A stretch of DNA of 14,001 bases, from assembly GCA_016210245.1 (NCBI GenBank), contig JACQUR010000257.1:1-14001 (forward strand), read 5' to 3'. Source of the DNA: Chloroflexota bacterium. GTDB taxonomy: Bacteria; Chloroflexota; UBA6077; JACQUR01. Under the pieces are notes generated by a model that was not told the origin of the DNA, did no database searches, and was given only the letters and a program-made list of their open reading frames with translations. Below, in pieces: positions 1 through 8,037 of this stretch (the first letter of the stretch is position 1; every line of letters starts with the position of its first letter). The translations under genes were made by a program, and so were the position numbers.

Positions 1-1295
<1,295 letters not shown>

Positions 1296-1305
1296 GGAGG
1301 GGGCC

Positions 1306-2424
1306 ATGTCCGCCTTTCAGCAGCGATTGGAACGCTTGCGCGCCGAGCTGGCGCGGGCCGGAGTGGAGGCCCTGCTGGTCTCCCAGCCCGAGTCGCGCTT
1401 CTACCTGAGCGGCTACACCGGGCACGACCTGCCACCCCGCGACTCGGCCGGCTACCTGCTCGCCACCCGCCAGCGCGCCTACCTGCTCACCGACCCGCGT
1501 ACCAGCGAGCAGGCCGCGTACGAGGCGCCCGACCACCAGGTGGTGGTGTACGGCAACGTGGTCAGCGCGCCGGCCAGGATGGCCGAGCTGGCCCGCCAGG
1601 ACGGGCTGAAGCGGGTGGCCTTCGAGGCCATCCACCTGCCCTACCTGATCGCCAGGCAGGTGCGCGAGGCGCTCGCCCCGGACGCCGAACTGGTCGAGTC
1701 GACCGACCTGGTCGATCGCCTGCGCATTCGCAAGGACCCGCAGGAGCTGGAGCAGCTCCGCGCGGCCATCAGCGTGCTGGACGACTGCCTGGCCCACGTG
1801 CTGCAGGGGCTGGAGCCGGGCCGCACCGAACGAGAGATCGCCTGGGAGGTGGAATACTACCTGAAGACCCACGGCTCGGCGCCATCCTTCGACTCGATCG
1901 TGGCCAGCGGGCCGAACGCCTCCATGCCCCACGCGGTGCCGACCGACCGGCGCATCCAGGCGCATGAGCCGATCACCATCGACATCGGCGCGCGGGTCGG
2001 GGGCTACGCCTCGGACATGACCCGCACCGTCTGCCTGGGTGAAGCCCCGGAGAAGCTGGTGGAGGTGTACCGGGTCGTCCAGGAGGCCCAGGAGGCCGCC
2101 GAGCGCGCGATCCGCCCGGGCATGACCGGGCGCGAGGCCGATGCCCTGGCCCGCCAGGTGATCGAGCGGGCCGGCTACGGCCAGGCCTTCGGCCACGGCA
2201 CCGGCCACGGCATCGGCCTGGAGGTCCACGAGCCGCCCTGGCTCTCGCCCGCCCGGGGCGAGGCCGTGCTCGAGCCCGGCATGGTGTTCAGCGTCGAGCC
2301 GGGCATCTACCTGCCCGGCTGGGGCGGGGTGCGCATCGAAGACCTGGTGCTGCTGCGGGCGGACGGCGTGGAGGTCCTCCCGCGCTCGCCCAAGACTCTA
2401 GAGAGAGCCGAGGTTGTACGTTGA
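1306..2424 (+). CDS. M24 family metallopeptidase (Xaa-Pro aminopeptidase/dipeptidase type)
   Basis: Predicted cytosolic dimetal peptidase that removes N-terminal residues before proline. The 372-residue protein has an N-terminal creatinase-like domain (about 1-125, with the typical LLVSQPESRFYLSGYTG stretch) and a C-terminal pita-bread fold. The five metal ligands are visible: D226 (ITIDIG), D237 (SDMTRT), H301 (GTGHGIGLEVHE), E331 (FSVEPGIY) and E345 (VRIEDLV). Start ATG follows an AGGAGG at 1295-1300 with 5-nt spacing. In Chloroflexota and Firmicutes this gene commonly sits directly before efp, as here; its TGA (2422-2424) overlaps the TTG start of efp by 3 nt. Whether it should be named pepP or pepQ cannot be settled from sequence; the length and N-domain fit the short PepQ/YqhT type. 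Confidence 0.95.
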   Translation: MSAFQQRLERLRAELARAGVEALLVSQPESRFYLSGYTGHDLPPRDSAGYLLATRQRAYLLTDPRTSEQAAYEAPDHQVVVYGNVVSAPARMAELARQDGLKRVAFEAIHLPYLIARQVREALAPDAELVESTDLVDRLRIRKDPQELEQLRAAISVLDDCLAHVLQGLEPGRTEREIAWEVEYYLKTHGSAPSFDSIVASGPNASMPHAVPTDRRIQAHEPITIDIGARVGGYASDMTRTVCLGEAPEKLVEVYRVVQEAQEAAERAIRPGMTGREADALARQVIERAGYGQAFGHGTGHGIGLEVHEPPWLSPARGEAVLEPGMVFSVEPGIYLPGWGGVRIEDLVLLRADGVEVLPRSPKTLERAEVVR

Positions 2425-2978
2425 TTTCGACTGGAGAGCTGCGCAAAGGGGTCGTCATCGAGGTGGACGGCCAGATCTTCAGCCTGTTGGAGTATCAGCA
2501 CCTGAAAATCGGGCGCGGCAGCGCCCAGGTGCGGATGAAGCTCAAGAACCTGCGCACCGGAGCCATTGCCGAGCGCACGGTGCAAGCGGGAGAGAAGTTC
2601 CAGCGGGTCCGGCTCGAGAACCGGAGCATGCAGTACCTCTACAAAGACAACGAGACCTACGTGTTCATGGACCAGGAGAACTACGAGCAGGTGCCCCTGA
2701 CCGCCGAGCAACTGGGCGACGCGGTCCACTATCTCAAGGACGGGGTCGTCCTGGAGGTGCTCTTCTACGAGAGCGAGCCTATCGGCGTGGAAATGCCGAT
2801 CACCGTCGACCTGCGCATCGAGCGGACCGAGCCAGGCTTCAAGGGCGACACCGCCGCTGGCGGCACCAAGCCGGCCACGCTGGAGACAGGGCTCAGCATC
2901 CAGGTTCCCCTCTTCGTGAACGAGGGCGACGTGGTGCGGGTCGACACCCGCACGGGCACGTACATTACCCGCGTATAG
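2421..2978 (+). CDS. efp: Elongation factor P
   Basis: Binds between the P and E sites of ribosomes stalled on polyproline and stimulates peptide-bond formation. The 185-residue length is typical. The KOW-like N-terminal domain (1-63), the central OB domain (about 66-127) and the C-terminal OB domain ending in GDVVRVDTRTGTYITRV are all recognisable, including the EF-P signature GLSIQVPLFVNEGD. The start is TTG at 2421, in a TTGA overlap with the upstream stop, with GAGG at 2410-2413 as Shine-Dalgarno; no ATG start fits the family N-terminus. The tip of the domain-1 loop reads KIGRGSA, so residue 32 is Arg rather than the Lys that is modified in E. coli (K34) or Bacillus. Pseudomonas-type EF-P also has Arg at this place. 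Confidence 0.97.
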   Translation: MISTGELRKGVVIEVDGQIFSLLEYQHLKIGRGSAQVRMKLKNLRTGAIAERTVQAGEKFQRVRLENRSMQYLYKDNETYVFMDQENYEQVPLTAEQLGDAVHYLKDGVVLEVLFYESEPIGVEMPITVDLRIERTEPGFKGDTAAGGTKPATLETGLSIQVPLFVNEGDVVRVDTRTGTYITRV

Positions 2979-3040
2979 GGGGGTGGGGGCCGGGGGTGGG
3001 GGGGGGGGGGGGCGCCCCCCCCCCCCCCCCCCACCACCCG
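2978..3040. repeat. Homopolymeric G/C palindrome between efp and BCCP-like gene
   Basis: Directly after the efp stop come G-rich runs, then 15 G (2998-3012), CG, and 18 C (3015-3032), flanked by T at 2997 and A at 3033 so that the outer bases GGT/ACC also pair. The RNA could form a stem of about 15 GC pairs, and the G strand could form a quadruplex. It may attenuate or terminate transcription after efp, but there is no U-tract. Run lengths in such a sequence are easily misread, so the exact count is uncertain. Confidence 0.8.
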
Positions 3041-3070
3041 GGCACACCCGAAGCAAGGGGGAGCGAGCGG

Positions 3071-3487
3071 GTGCTGTCTGAGGCAGAGCTGCGGGCGCTG
3101 CTGGACCTGGTGGGCGGGTCCGACCTGTTCGAGCTGGAGGTGGAACACGACGGGCTGCGGGTGTGCATTCGCCGCGACCCTGCCAGCCTGGCCACGCCGC
3201 CCCAGGCTGCCGCGTCCGCGGGGCCGGCTGCTCCGCCCACCGCCGCCCCGCCCGTGGACCTCTCCCACGTGATCGCCTCGCCGCGGGTGGGCGTGTTCCA
3301 CTCGAGCGTGCGGGCTGGCGACGCGGTAGCCCCGGGGCAGGCCGTCGGCACGGTGGAGGCGCTGCGCATGCGCCACCCGGTCGAGGCCGAGGTGGGCGGG
3401 ATGGTCGAGGAGGTGCTGGCGAGCGACGGCCACGCCGTCGAATACGGCCAGGCGCTGGTGCGCCTGCGCACCGAGTCCGCCCGTTGA
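3071..3487 (+). CDS. Biotin carboxyl carrier (AccB)-like protein lacking the biotinyl lysine
   Basis: A 138-residue protein built like AccB: an N-terminal helix plus sheet (ALLDLVGGSDLFELEVE, then the hydrophobic/Arg strand to residue 36), a Pro/Ala-rich linker (37-61) and a C-terminal biotinyl/lipoyl domain (about 65-135) beginning SPRVGVFH. The biotin site, normally E-A-M-K-M, here reads E-A-L-R-M: residue 99 (codon CGC at 3365-3367) is Arg, so ordinary biotinylation by BirA is impossible. The domain fold signature around it (AGDAVAPGQAVGTVEA, and EVGGMVEEVL) is kept. Start GTG follows AGGGGGAG at 3056-3062. The stop TGA overlaps the TTG start of xseA (TTGA). Placement between efp and the exonuclease VII genes matches the usual place of accB in many Firmicutes-like orders, yet no accC follows. 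Function is unknown; it may be a non-biotinylated structural relic or regulator. Confidence 0.8.
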   Translation: MLSEAELRALLDLVGGSDLFELEVEHDGLRVCIRRDPASLATPPQAAASAGPAAPPTAAPPVDLSHVIASPRVGVFHSSVRAGDAVAPGQAVGTVEALRMRHPVEAEVGGMVEEVLASDGHAVEYGQALVRLRTESAR

Positions 3488-4704
3488 CCGGCCTGCGCGT
3501 CCTGGCCGTCTCGGAGCTGGCCTGGTACCTGCAGCAGCTCTTTCGCCTCACCCCCGCGCTGAGCGACCTGTGGGTGCGCGGTGAGGTGGCCGATCTGCGC
3601 CGCTCGCCGGCCGGCCACTGCTACTTCTCGCTGCGCGACGAGGAGGCGCAGGTCAAGTGCGTCCTGTTCCGCAGCGCCGCGTTCCGCCTGGCCGCGCTGC
3701 CCCAGGCAGGCCGCACGCTGGTCGTGCATGGCAGCCTGGACTTCTACGCTGCGGGCGGCCTGTGCGAGCTGCGCGTGGACCTGGTTTCCCCGGAGGGCGT
3801 GGGCCTGCAGCGCCTGCAGCTCGAGGCCCTCAAGCTCAAGCTGGAGCAAGAGGGGCTGTTCGCGGTCGAGCGCAAGCGTCCGCTGCCGGCCTTCCCGCGC
3901 CGAATCGGCGTGGTGGCCTCGGAGGGGGGCGCAGTCATCCACGACATCCTGACCGTGCTGCGCCGCCGCTACCCGCTGGTCGAGGTGGTGTTCGCGCCGA
4001 GCGCCGTGCAGGGCGAGCGCGCGCCGGACGAGCTGGTGGCGGCGCTGCGCCGCCTGGGCCGCTTCGAGCGCGAGGGCCGCGGGGTCGACCTGGTGATCCT
4101 GGCGCGGGGCGGTGGCTCGGAAGACGACCTGGCGGCCTTCAACGACGAGCGGGTGGCGCGGGCGGTGTACGCGTGCCAGGTGCCCGTGCTCTCGGCCATC
4201 GGCCACGAGACGGACTACACGCTCGCCGACCTGGTGGCGGACCTGCGCGCGCCTACGCCGTCGGCGGCTGCGGAGCTGGCCACGCCCGATCGCGCCGCCC
4301 TCGGCCGCGACGTCCGCCGCCTGGCCGACGACGCCGCGGATGCCCTCCGGGCGCACCTGGCCAGCCTGCACCAGGAGGTGGCGCAAAGCTCCCAGCGGCT
4401 GCTGCTGCGCTCGCCCGAGGTGCTGGTGCAGGGCCATCGGGCCGAGGTGCGGGCCTGTCTGGCCCGGGCGGAGCAGCGGGTGCTGCTCCACCTGCGCGAG
4501 GCCCGCTACAAGCTGGAGGCGCGCCGCCTCCAACTGCTGACCCTCGACCCTGTGGGTACGTTGGAGCGCGGCTACGCAATCTGCTACAACCAGGCGGGCA
4601 ACGTGGTGACCAGCCCCGCCCAGGTCGCGCCCGGGCAGGCGTTGCGGGTCCAGGTGTCCCGCGGCCAGGTGCTCGGGCGGGTCACCGAGACACAGGAGTG
4701 GTGA
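3484..4704 (+). CDS. xseA: Exonuclease VII large subunit
   Basis: Large subunit of ExoVII, which degrades single-stranded DNA from both ends in mismatch and recombination repair. Starting at TTG 3484 gives 406 residues, normal for the family, and the expected N-terminus (VSELAWYLQQLF). Domains: OB-fold (about 1-105, with WVRGEVADLRRSPAGHCYFS), catalytic domain (about 125-290) with D154 in GAVIHDI, the RGGGSEDDL block at R208-L216, and H241/D244 in IGHETDYTLAD; then a long Ala/Arg/Leu-rich coiled-coil region (about 275-365) and a C-terminal segment (LERGYAICYN). A longer reading frame extends upstream but only as antisense-like composition in the BCCP gene. The stop TGA (4702-4704) lies inside the first unit of a heptad repeat. 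Confidence 0.96.
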   Translation: MTGLRVLAVSELAWYLQQLFRLTPALSDLWVRGEVADLRRSPAGHCYFSLRDEEAQVKCVLFRSAAFRLAALPQAGRTLVVHGSLDFYAAGGLCELRVDLVSPEGVGLQRLQLEALKLKLEQEGLFAVERKRPLPAFPRRIGVVASEGGAVIHDILTVLRRRYPLVEVVFAPSAVQGERAPDELVAALRRLGRFEREGRGVDLVILARGGGSEDDLAAFNDERVARAVYACQVPVLSAIGHETDYTLADLVADLRAPTPSAAAELATPDRAALGRDVRRLADDAADALRAHLASLHQEVAQSSQRLLLRSPEVLVQGHRAEVRACLARAEQRVLLHLREARYKLEARRLQLLTLDPVGTLERGYAICYNQAGNVVTSPAQVAPGQALRVQVSRGQVLGRVTETQEW

Positions 4705-4756
4705 AGCGTGAAGCGTGATGCGTGACACGCATCACGCTCCACGCTTCACGCTTCAG
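4701..4756. repeat. Heptad palindrome (8 x 7 nt) at xseA/xseB junction
   Basis: Eight contiguous 7-nt units in perfect register: GTGAAGC twice, GTGATGC, GTGACAC, then GCATCAC, GCTCCAC, GCTTCAC, GCTTCAG. The second half is the reverse complement of the first: 4701-4710 pairs with 4740-4749 and 4712-4724 with 4726-4738, leaving one mismatch (4711/4739) and the single central base 4725. The array supplies the stop codon of xseA and ends next to the ribosome binding site of xseB, so the mRNA would carry a strong hairpin between the two cistrons. Confidence 0.9.
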
Positions 4757-4768
4757 ATGGAGCTTGAC

Positions 4769-5002
4769 ATGGAGCGGCCGCGAGAGGCGGACGAGAGCTT
4801 CGAAGAGATCTACCGCCAGCTCGAGCAGGTGGTGGCCGGGCTGGAGCAAGGCGGGCTGAGCCTGGAGGAGGCGCTGGCGCGCTTCGAGCAGGGCACGCAC
4901 CTGGCCGAGCGCTGCTTCTGGCTGCTGGACCAGGCCGAGCTGCGCGTGACCCGGCTGCTGGCCGACGAGCACCTCGCCGACGAGGCGGAGTCGGAACCGT
5001 AG
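4769..5002 (+). CDS. xseB: Exonuclease VII small subunit
   Basis: Small helical subunit that binds the XseA coiled coil in the ExoVII complex. The 77-residue product has the family signature: SFEEIYRQLEQVVAGLEQG, then LSLEEALARFEQGTHLAERC and a third helix DQAELRVTRL, with an acidic tail. The start is chosen at ATG 4769 because GGAG (4759-4762) sits 6 nt before it; ATG 4757 and ATG 4715 are in frame but have no Shine-Dalgarno, and 4715 lies inside the repeat. Spacing of 64 nt from xseA is unusually large for this pair, which generally overlap, and is accounted for by the inserted heptad palindrome. TAG at 5000-5002. Confidence 0.93.
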   Translation: MERPREADESFEEIYRQLEQVVAGLEQGGLSLEEALARFEQGTHLAERCFWLLDQAELRVTRLLADEHLADEAESEP

Positions 5003-5012
5003 GCAGGCGCCC

Positions 5013-5444
5013 GTGGACCAACTGCTCGCCAACCATCTGCTCGTGGTCTCCGCCGTGGCCTGGCTCCTGGCCCAGTGCTCCATGCTGGTCATCTCGCTCT
5101 TGCGGGGGCAGCGCCTCCGCCTGGCCTACCTGGCCAGCGCGGGCGGCATGCCCAGCTCCCACGCCGCGCTGGTCACCGCCCTGGCGACCCGCGTGGGCAT
5201 CGACCAGGGTGTGAGCTCGCCGCTGTTCGCCCTCGCCTTCGTCTTCGCGGCGATCGTCATGTACGACGCCGCCGGGGTGCGGCGCGCGGTCAGCGTGCAG
5301 GCCCGCATCCTGAACCGGATGCTGGAGGAGGTGATCGAGTACCAGCGCTTCAGCGAGAAGCGCCTGCGCGAACTGCTCGGCCACACCCCCTTCGAAGTCT
5401 TCGTCGGCGCTATGCTGGGGTTCGCGACGGCGATCACGTTGTAG
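5013..5444 (+). CDS. Divergent PAP2 family (DUF212, YuiD-like) membrane protein
   Basis: A 143-residue integral membrane protein. Family motifs are present: GGMPSSHAA (about residues 44-52), YDAAGVRRAVSVQA (about 87-100) and LLGHTPFEVFVGAMLG near the C-terminus; hydrophobic segments lie at about 8-30, 65-86 and 128-143. It is related by sequence to acid phosphatase/vanadium haloperoxidase proteins but lacks the full classical PAP2 motif set, and the substrate is not known. The start is GTG at 5013, 10 nt after the xseB stop with a weak AGGCAGG upstream, so it is probably the last gene of the topA-to-here transcription unit. The family call is secure, the function open. Confidence 0.9.
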   Translation: MDQLLANHLLVVSAVAWLLAQCSMLVISLLRGQRLRLAYLASAGGMPSSHAALVTALATRVGIDQGVSSPLFALAFVFAAIVMYDAAGVRRAVSVQARILNRMLEEVIEYQRFSEKRLRELLGHTPFEVFVGAMLGFATAITL

Positions 5445-5461
5445 GGGTTTGGTTGGAGGTT

Positions 5462-5480
5462 GAAGGTGTCGCACGCCTTC
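5462..5480. terminator. Possible hairpin between convergent genes
   Basis: An 8-bp stem (one G-U pair in + sense) with loop CGC: GAAGGTGT at 5462-5469 and ACGCCTTC at 5473-5480. It lies between the convergent stops of the DUF212 gene and the RES toxin gene and could work in both directions. No T-tract follows, so a terminator role is only a guess. Confidence 0.35.
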
Positions 5481-5500
5481 TACCCCGCCCTCCGGCCGAG

Positions 5501-6133
5501 CTACGACGTTTCAAGCCAGCCGAACTGGTAGGCGTCGAGCAGGTCTCGCAGCAGGGTTGCGTGTCGTTGGTGAGCCAGGCTACCCAGAGAGGCAATGGCC
5601 AGCGCGCTCTCCACGCGGTGGTAGAGCCCGACACAGGTCCGCGACGGGTCGAAGCGGGAGCGCCACAGGAGGCCGTCGGGTCGCTCAGGATGGAGCCAGA
5701 AGGCCAGGGACCAGCGCTGGGCAATGGCATAGTCACCCGTGCAGAGTCGACCATCAGCGCCCAGTGCAGCAAGGCCGGCCCCTGACAGGTCAACCAGACG
5801 GAGTGGGCGGCTCAGGGTGATGGCTGCCATGGCCCGTGCCTCCAACTCGGCGCGGGTGACGAGCCGGTAGCCGAGCGCGCGTCCAAATGTCTCGATGAAC
5901 GCGCAGTACACGTCGGAGCCGACGTAAACGACGCCGTATTCGCCATGGGGAGCGTCGAAGCGGCCCGTTCCCGAGCGTGAGAAGTGGAGCGGGTCACGCA
6001 CAGCGCTATGGATCCGGAAGACGGTTTCACCCGCAGCCACGACCCGGAGGGGGAGCTGGCGCTGGGCGAGGTCGGCGGGTGGCTCCGGATGCTGGCCGGG
6101 CTGGTCCAGTCTAGACGGCGCTGTGCTCTCCAT
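5501..6133 (-). CDS. RES-domain toxin (predicted NAD+-consuming)
   Basis: RES-domain toxins of RES-Xre (type II) systems, such as MbcT and ParT, attack NAD+ or transfer ADP-ribose, so this 210-residue protein is predicted to deplete NAD+ or modify a target when free of its antitoxin. Visible family features: VFRIHSA with R40, the SGTGRFD block with R58, YVGSDVYCAFIETFGR with Y70 and E81, LVDLSG (113-118), and LLWRSRFDP with S159 as the likely RES serine. The N-terminal 35 residues are low complexity and could be shorter in the true product. The ATG at 6131-6133 lies within the last codons of the antitoxin gene (23-nt overlap) with no clear Shine-Dalgarno, suggesting translational coupling antitoxin first, toxin second. 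No truncation is seen. Biochemical activity is inferred from the family only. Confidence 0.85.
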   Translation of the reverse strand: MESTAPSRLDQPGQHPEPPADLAQRQLPLRVVAAGETVFRIHSAVRDPLHFSRSGTGRFDAPHGEYGVVYVGSDVYCAFIETFGRALGYRLVTRAELEARAMAAITLSRPLRLVDLSGAGLAALGADGRLCTGDYAIAQRWSLAFWLHPERPDGLLWRSRFDPSRTCVGLYHRVESALAIASLGSLAHQRHATLLRDLLDAYQFGWLETS

Positions 6134-7073
6134 ACCCGCGCGCCGCTCGACGGACGTCGTCGACCTCGCCTTTCCGCAGTGCCTCCAACGGAGTCATCCC
6201 ACCCAGACGAGCGTCCCCACTCAGGAAGAAGGCCGCCTGCATCCACGGGTCGCAGACGGCCAGGTCGGCCAGGACCAGCCCGAAGCCTGGGAGCACGCCT
6301 TCGGGACCGAACTGCCAGAGCGGGTAGACGTAGCCGCGCCGCCCCGTGGAAAACGCGAGCAAGCGGCCGGCACGGCGTCGCTTGTCCACAGCCTGACGGG
6401 TGATCCCCAGGCGTCTGCCCACCAACTCCGACGTGAGGGCTCCACCCTCCGCACGCAGCAGCCGCTCTCGCATCTCCAGGCCACGCACGCGTGCCTCGGC
6501 CAGCGGATCATCTTGCTGAACCACGGCAATGGCCTCGGGCTTGCCAAGCGCAGAAACCAGCACCGCGTAGTCCGACGGAGCAGCGGCAGCTTCACCCAAC
6601 TCGCGCTCTTCCAGTTGCGGTGCTAGCCGCGCCAGCGCGTTGAGCGCGCGCGCCAGGAAAGCTCCTCGCAGCGGCTCGCTGCTCTCCTCAAGGCAGCGTG
6701 CCATCGCCCCCGCAAGATTCCGATGGACTGGCTGTGGCATACGCTCCAGACTGGAAACCAGCGGCCAGAGGGCTTCGAGACCTGGATGGACTGTCGCAAT
6801 CGCATCCCAGATGCGGTAGACGGCCTGGTCGAGAGCGTGCGCGAAAATGCGCAGGACTTCCCCGGCTGCATCCTCACGGCCCACCAGCGGTCGCACCTCC
6901 TCGGCAAGATCCCGAAGTGTCGGCTGCAGCGCCTCAACCAGTCGGCCGCGCACGAACCGCCGCGTGCCTTCCGGGTCGAGGTGCGTCCGGGCCAGGCTCC
7001 AGGCAACGACCCTCTCCAGCTCCTTTTCCTCATCCGAGCTGCGTTCTGGATGCCCCGCAGAACTGCCGCGCAT
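6111..7073 (-). CDS. Large Xre/MbcA/ParS-type antitoxin for the RES toxin
   Basis: Predicted to bind and block the RES toxin and to autoregulate the operon. The C-terminal half identifies it: a helix-turn-helix-like segment at about 210-255 (SELVGRRLGITRQAVDKRRR, then LLAFSTGRRGYVYPLWQF) followed by the toxin-binding DUF2384-like domain at about 258-315 (DPWMQAAFFLSGDARLGG, then MTPLEALRKGEVDDV). The N-terminal 190 or so residues are Leu/Ala/Glu/Arg-rich and look all-helical; I do not recognise them, and usual antitoxins of this class are only about 110-150 residues. Start ATG 7073 is chosen because GAGGGG lies 4-9 nt upstream on this strand and a good promoter stands just before; an in-frame upstream extension to 7340 overlaps the RDD gene and is rejected. 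Overlaps the toxin start. Confidence 0.82.
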   Translation of the reverse strand: MRGSSAGHPERSSDEEKELERVVAWSLARTHLDPEGTRRFVRGRLVEALQPTLRDLAEEVRPLVGREDAAGEVLRIFAHALDQAVYRIWDAIATVHPGLEALWPLVSSLERMPQPVHRNLAGAMARCLEESSEPLRGAFLARALNALARLAPQLEERELGEAAAAPSDYAVLVSALGKPEAIAVVQQDDPLAEARVRGLEMRERLLRAEGGALTSELVGRRLGITRQAVDKRRRAGRLLAFSTGRRGYVYPLWQFGPEGVLPGFGLVLADLAVCDPWMQAAFFLSGDARLGGMTPLEALRKGEVDDVRRAARGYGEHSAV

Positions 7074-7102
7074 GATTCCCCTCGCGCCGGTTGACCAGAT
7101 AC

Positions 7103-7132
7103 AGAATAGTTCTTGGGCTCCTACTTCGTCAA
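7103..7132 (-). promoter_or_regulatory. Sigma70-like promoter of the RES toxin-antitoxin operon
   Basis: Read on the - strand: -35 TTGACG (7132-7127), 18-nt spacer, -10 TATTCT (7108-7103). Transcription would begin near 7096, about 23 nt before the antitoxin ATG, leaving room for the GAGGGG ribosome binding site. This is the clearest -35/-10 pair I see in the window. Confidence 0.65.
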
Positions 7133-7191
7133 CCAGCTCACGCGCCTCTGCGGTCTCAACCTGAGCGCTGCGCTGCGCGGTTCTGCTGGCC

Positions 7192-8004
7192 TCATACCGG
7201 CGCGTCGTAATACCGGTGCTGCGCCTCGAAGGCGTGGATGGCGGTGGCCAGGAAGGTGGCGGGGTCGCCGATGTCGGACGGGGGCACCTCCAGGACACGG
7301 GCGAGGTCGGCGGCGAGGTGGGCAGCCAGGGCGTCGGCACGGCCGGGGGGCAGTTTGCCGCGGCGGGCGAAGTAGTCGCGGGCGAGGGTGCAGTGGGCCA
7401 TGCTGAGCCGGCCGGCGTTCGGCAGCGCGCCGACGCGCGCGGCCGGCACCTCGGGGATGGCCGCCGAGGTGAGGACGCCGCGAGGGAGCGGGCGAGGCTC
7501 GCGCACCACCAGGGAGCCGGCGGCCAGGTCGCCCAGGCGTCGGTTCGAGCGATTGAGCAGCATCACCAGGATGCCGATCGGCAAGAGCGGAAAGAGGTCG
7601 ATAGCGCGCAGCACGTTGCGGACGAGCGAGGCGGTGATCCCGATCGGCCGGCCGTCGGTCCGCACCACGCGCAGGCGCAGCAGGCGCTTGCCCGGGCTCT
7701 GGCCGTTCCAGAGCAGCTCGAACAGCGCGAAGTAGCCCCACCAGCCCAGGAAGGCAAGCAACACCCCCAGAGCGACCACGCCATAGGAGAAGAACAAGCC
7801 GAGCTGTGGGCTGGCGTCTTCCAACCGACCGGCCAGGTCGCTGATCGCCTCCCCGGCGAAGGCGGCGCCAAAGGTGATGGCCAGGTAGCCGAAGCCGAGG
7901 ATCGTGTAGTCCACCATCGCGGCGACCAGCCGCGAGCCGGGGCCAGCGACCTCGTAGCGCAGCTCCACGTTTTCGGGGGTCAGCAGCGTATAATCCTCGT
8001 GCAT
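7192..8004 (-). CDS. RDD family membrane protein
   Basis: A 270-residue membrane protein. The RDD domain occupies about residues 15-185: GSRLVAAMVDYTILG carries R25 and D32, and NGQSPGKRLLRLRVVRTDG is the typical central loop. Hydrophobic segments lie at about 33-55, 70-95 and 135-153. A soluble C-terminal extension of about 85 residues (from LSMAHCTLARDYFARRGKL) is Ala/Arg-rich. RDD proteins are variously linked to transport or ion exchange; here the divergent SpoIIM-like neighbour suggests the RDD/SpoIIM cluster common in Actinobacteria and Chloroflexota, whose role is not established. The start ATG 8004 matches the family beginning (YTLLTPENVELRYEVAG) and has GGGA plus AGAGGTGG upstream; a longer frame to 8049 starts inside the repeat and is rejected. 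Confidence 0.88.
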   Translation of the reverse strand: MHEDYTLLTPENVELRYEVAGPGSRLVAAMVDYTILGFGYLAITFGAAFAGEAISDLAGRLEDASPQLGLFFSYGVVALGVLLAFLGWWGYFALFELLWNGQSPGKRLLRLRVVRTDGRPIGITASLVRNVLRAIDLFPLLPIGILVMLLNRSNRRLGDLAAGSLVVREPRPLPRGVLTSAAIPEVPAARVGALPNAGRLSMAHCTLARDYFARRGKLPPGRADALAAHLAADLARVLEVPPSDIGDPATFLATAIHAFEAQHRYYDAPV

Positions 8005-8037
8005 GCGGTTCCCGCCACCTCTTCCAGCATATCGTAA

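Noticed and set aside
2965..4728. Long - strand open frame (587 codons) opposite xseA and the BCCP-like gene
   Set aside because: It is antisense to two recognised genes, has His/Gln/Arg-rich low-complexity composition typical of GC-rich shadow frames and no recognisable domain.
4715..4768. Upstream starts for xseB at 4715 and 4757
   Set aside because: No Shine-Dalgarno, and 4715 lies within the heptad palindrome; XseB length and the GGAG motif favour 4769.
7074..7340. N-terminal extension of the RES antitoxin to an upstream ATG
   Set aside because: It would overlap the RDD gene and the promoter; the residues are Pro/Ser/Thr/Arg-rich noise, while ATG 7073 has a good ribosome binding site.
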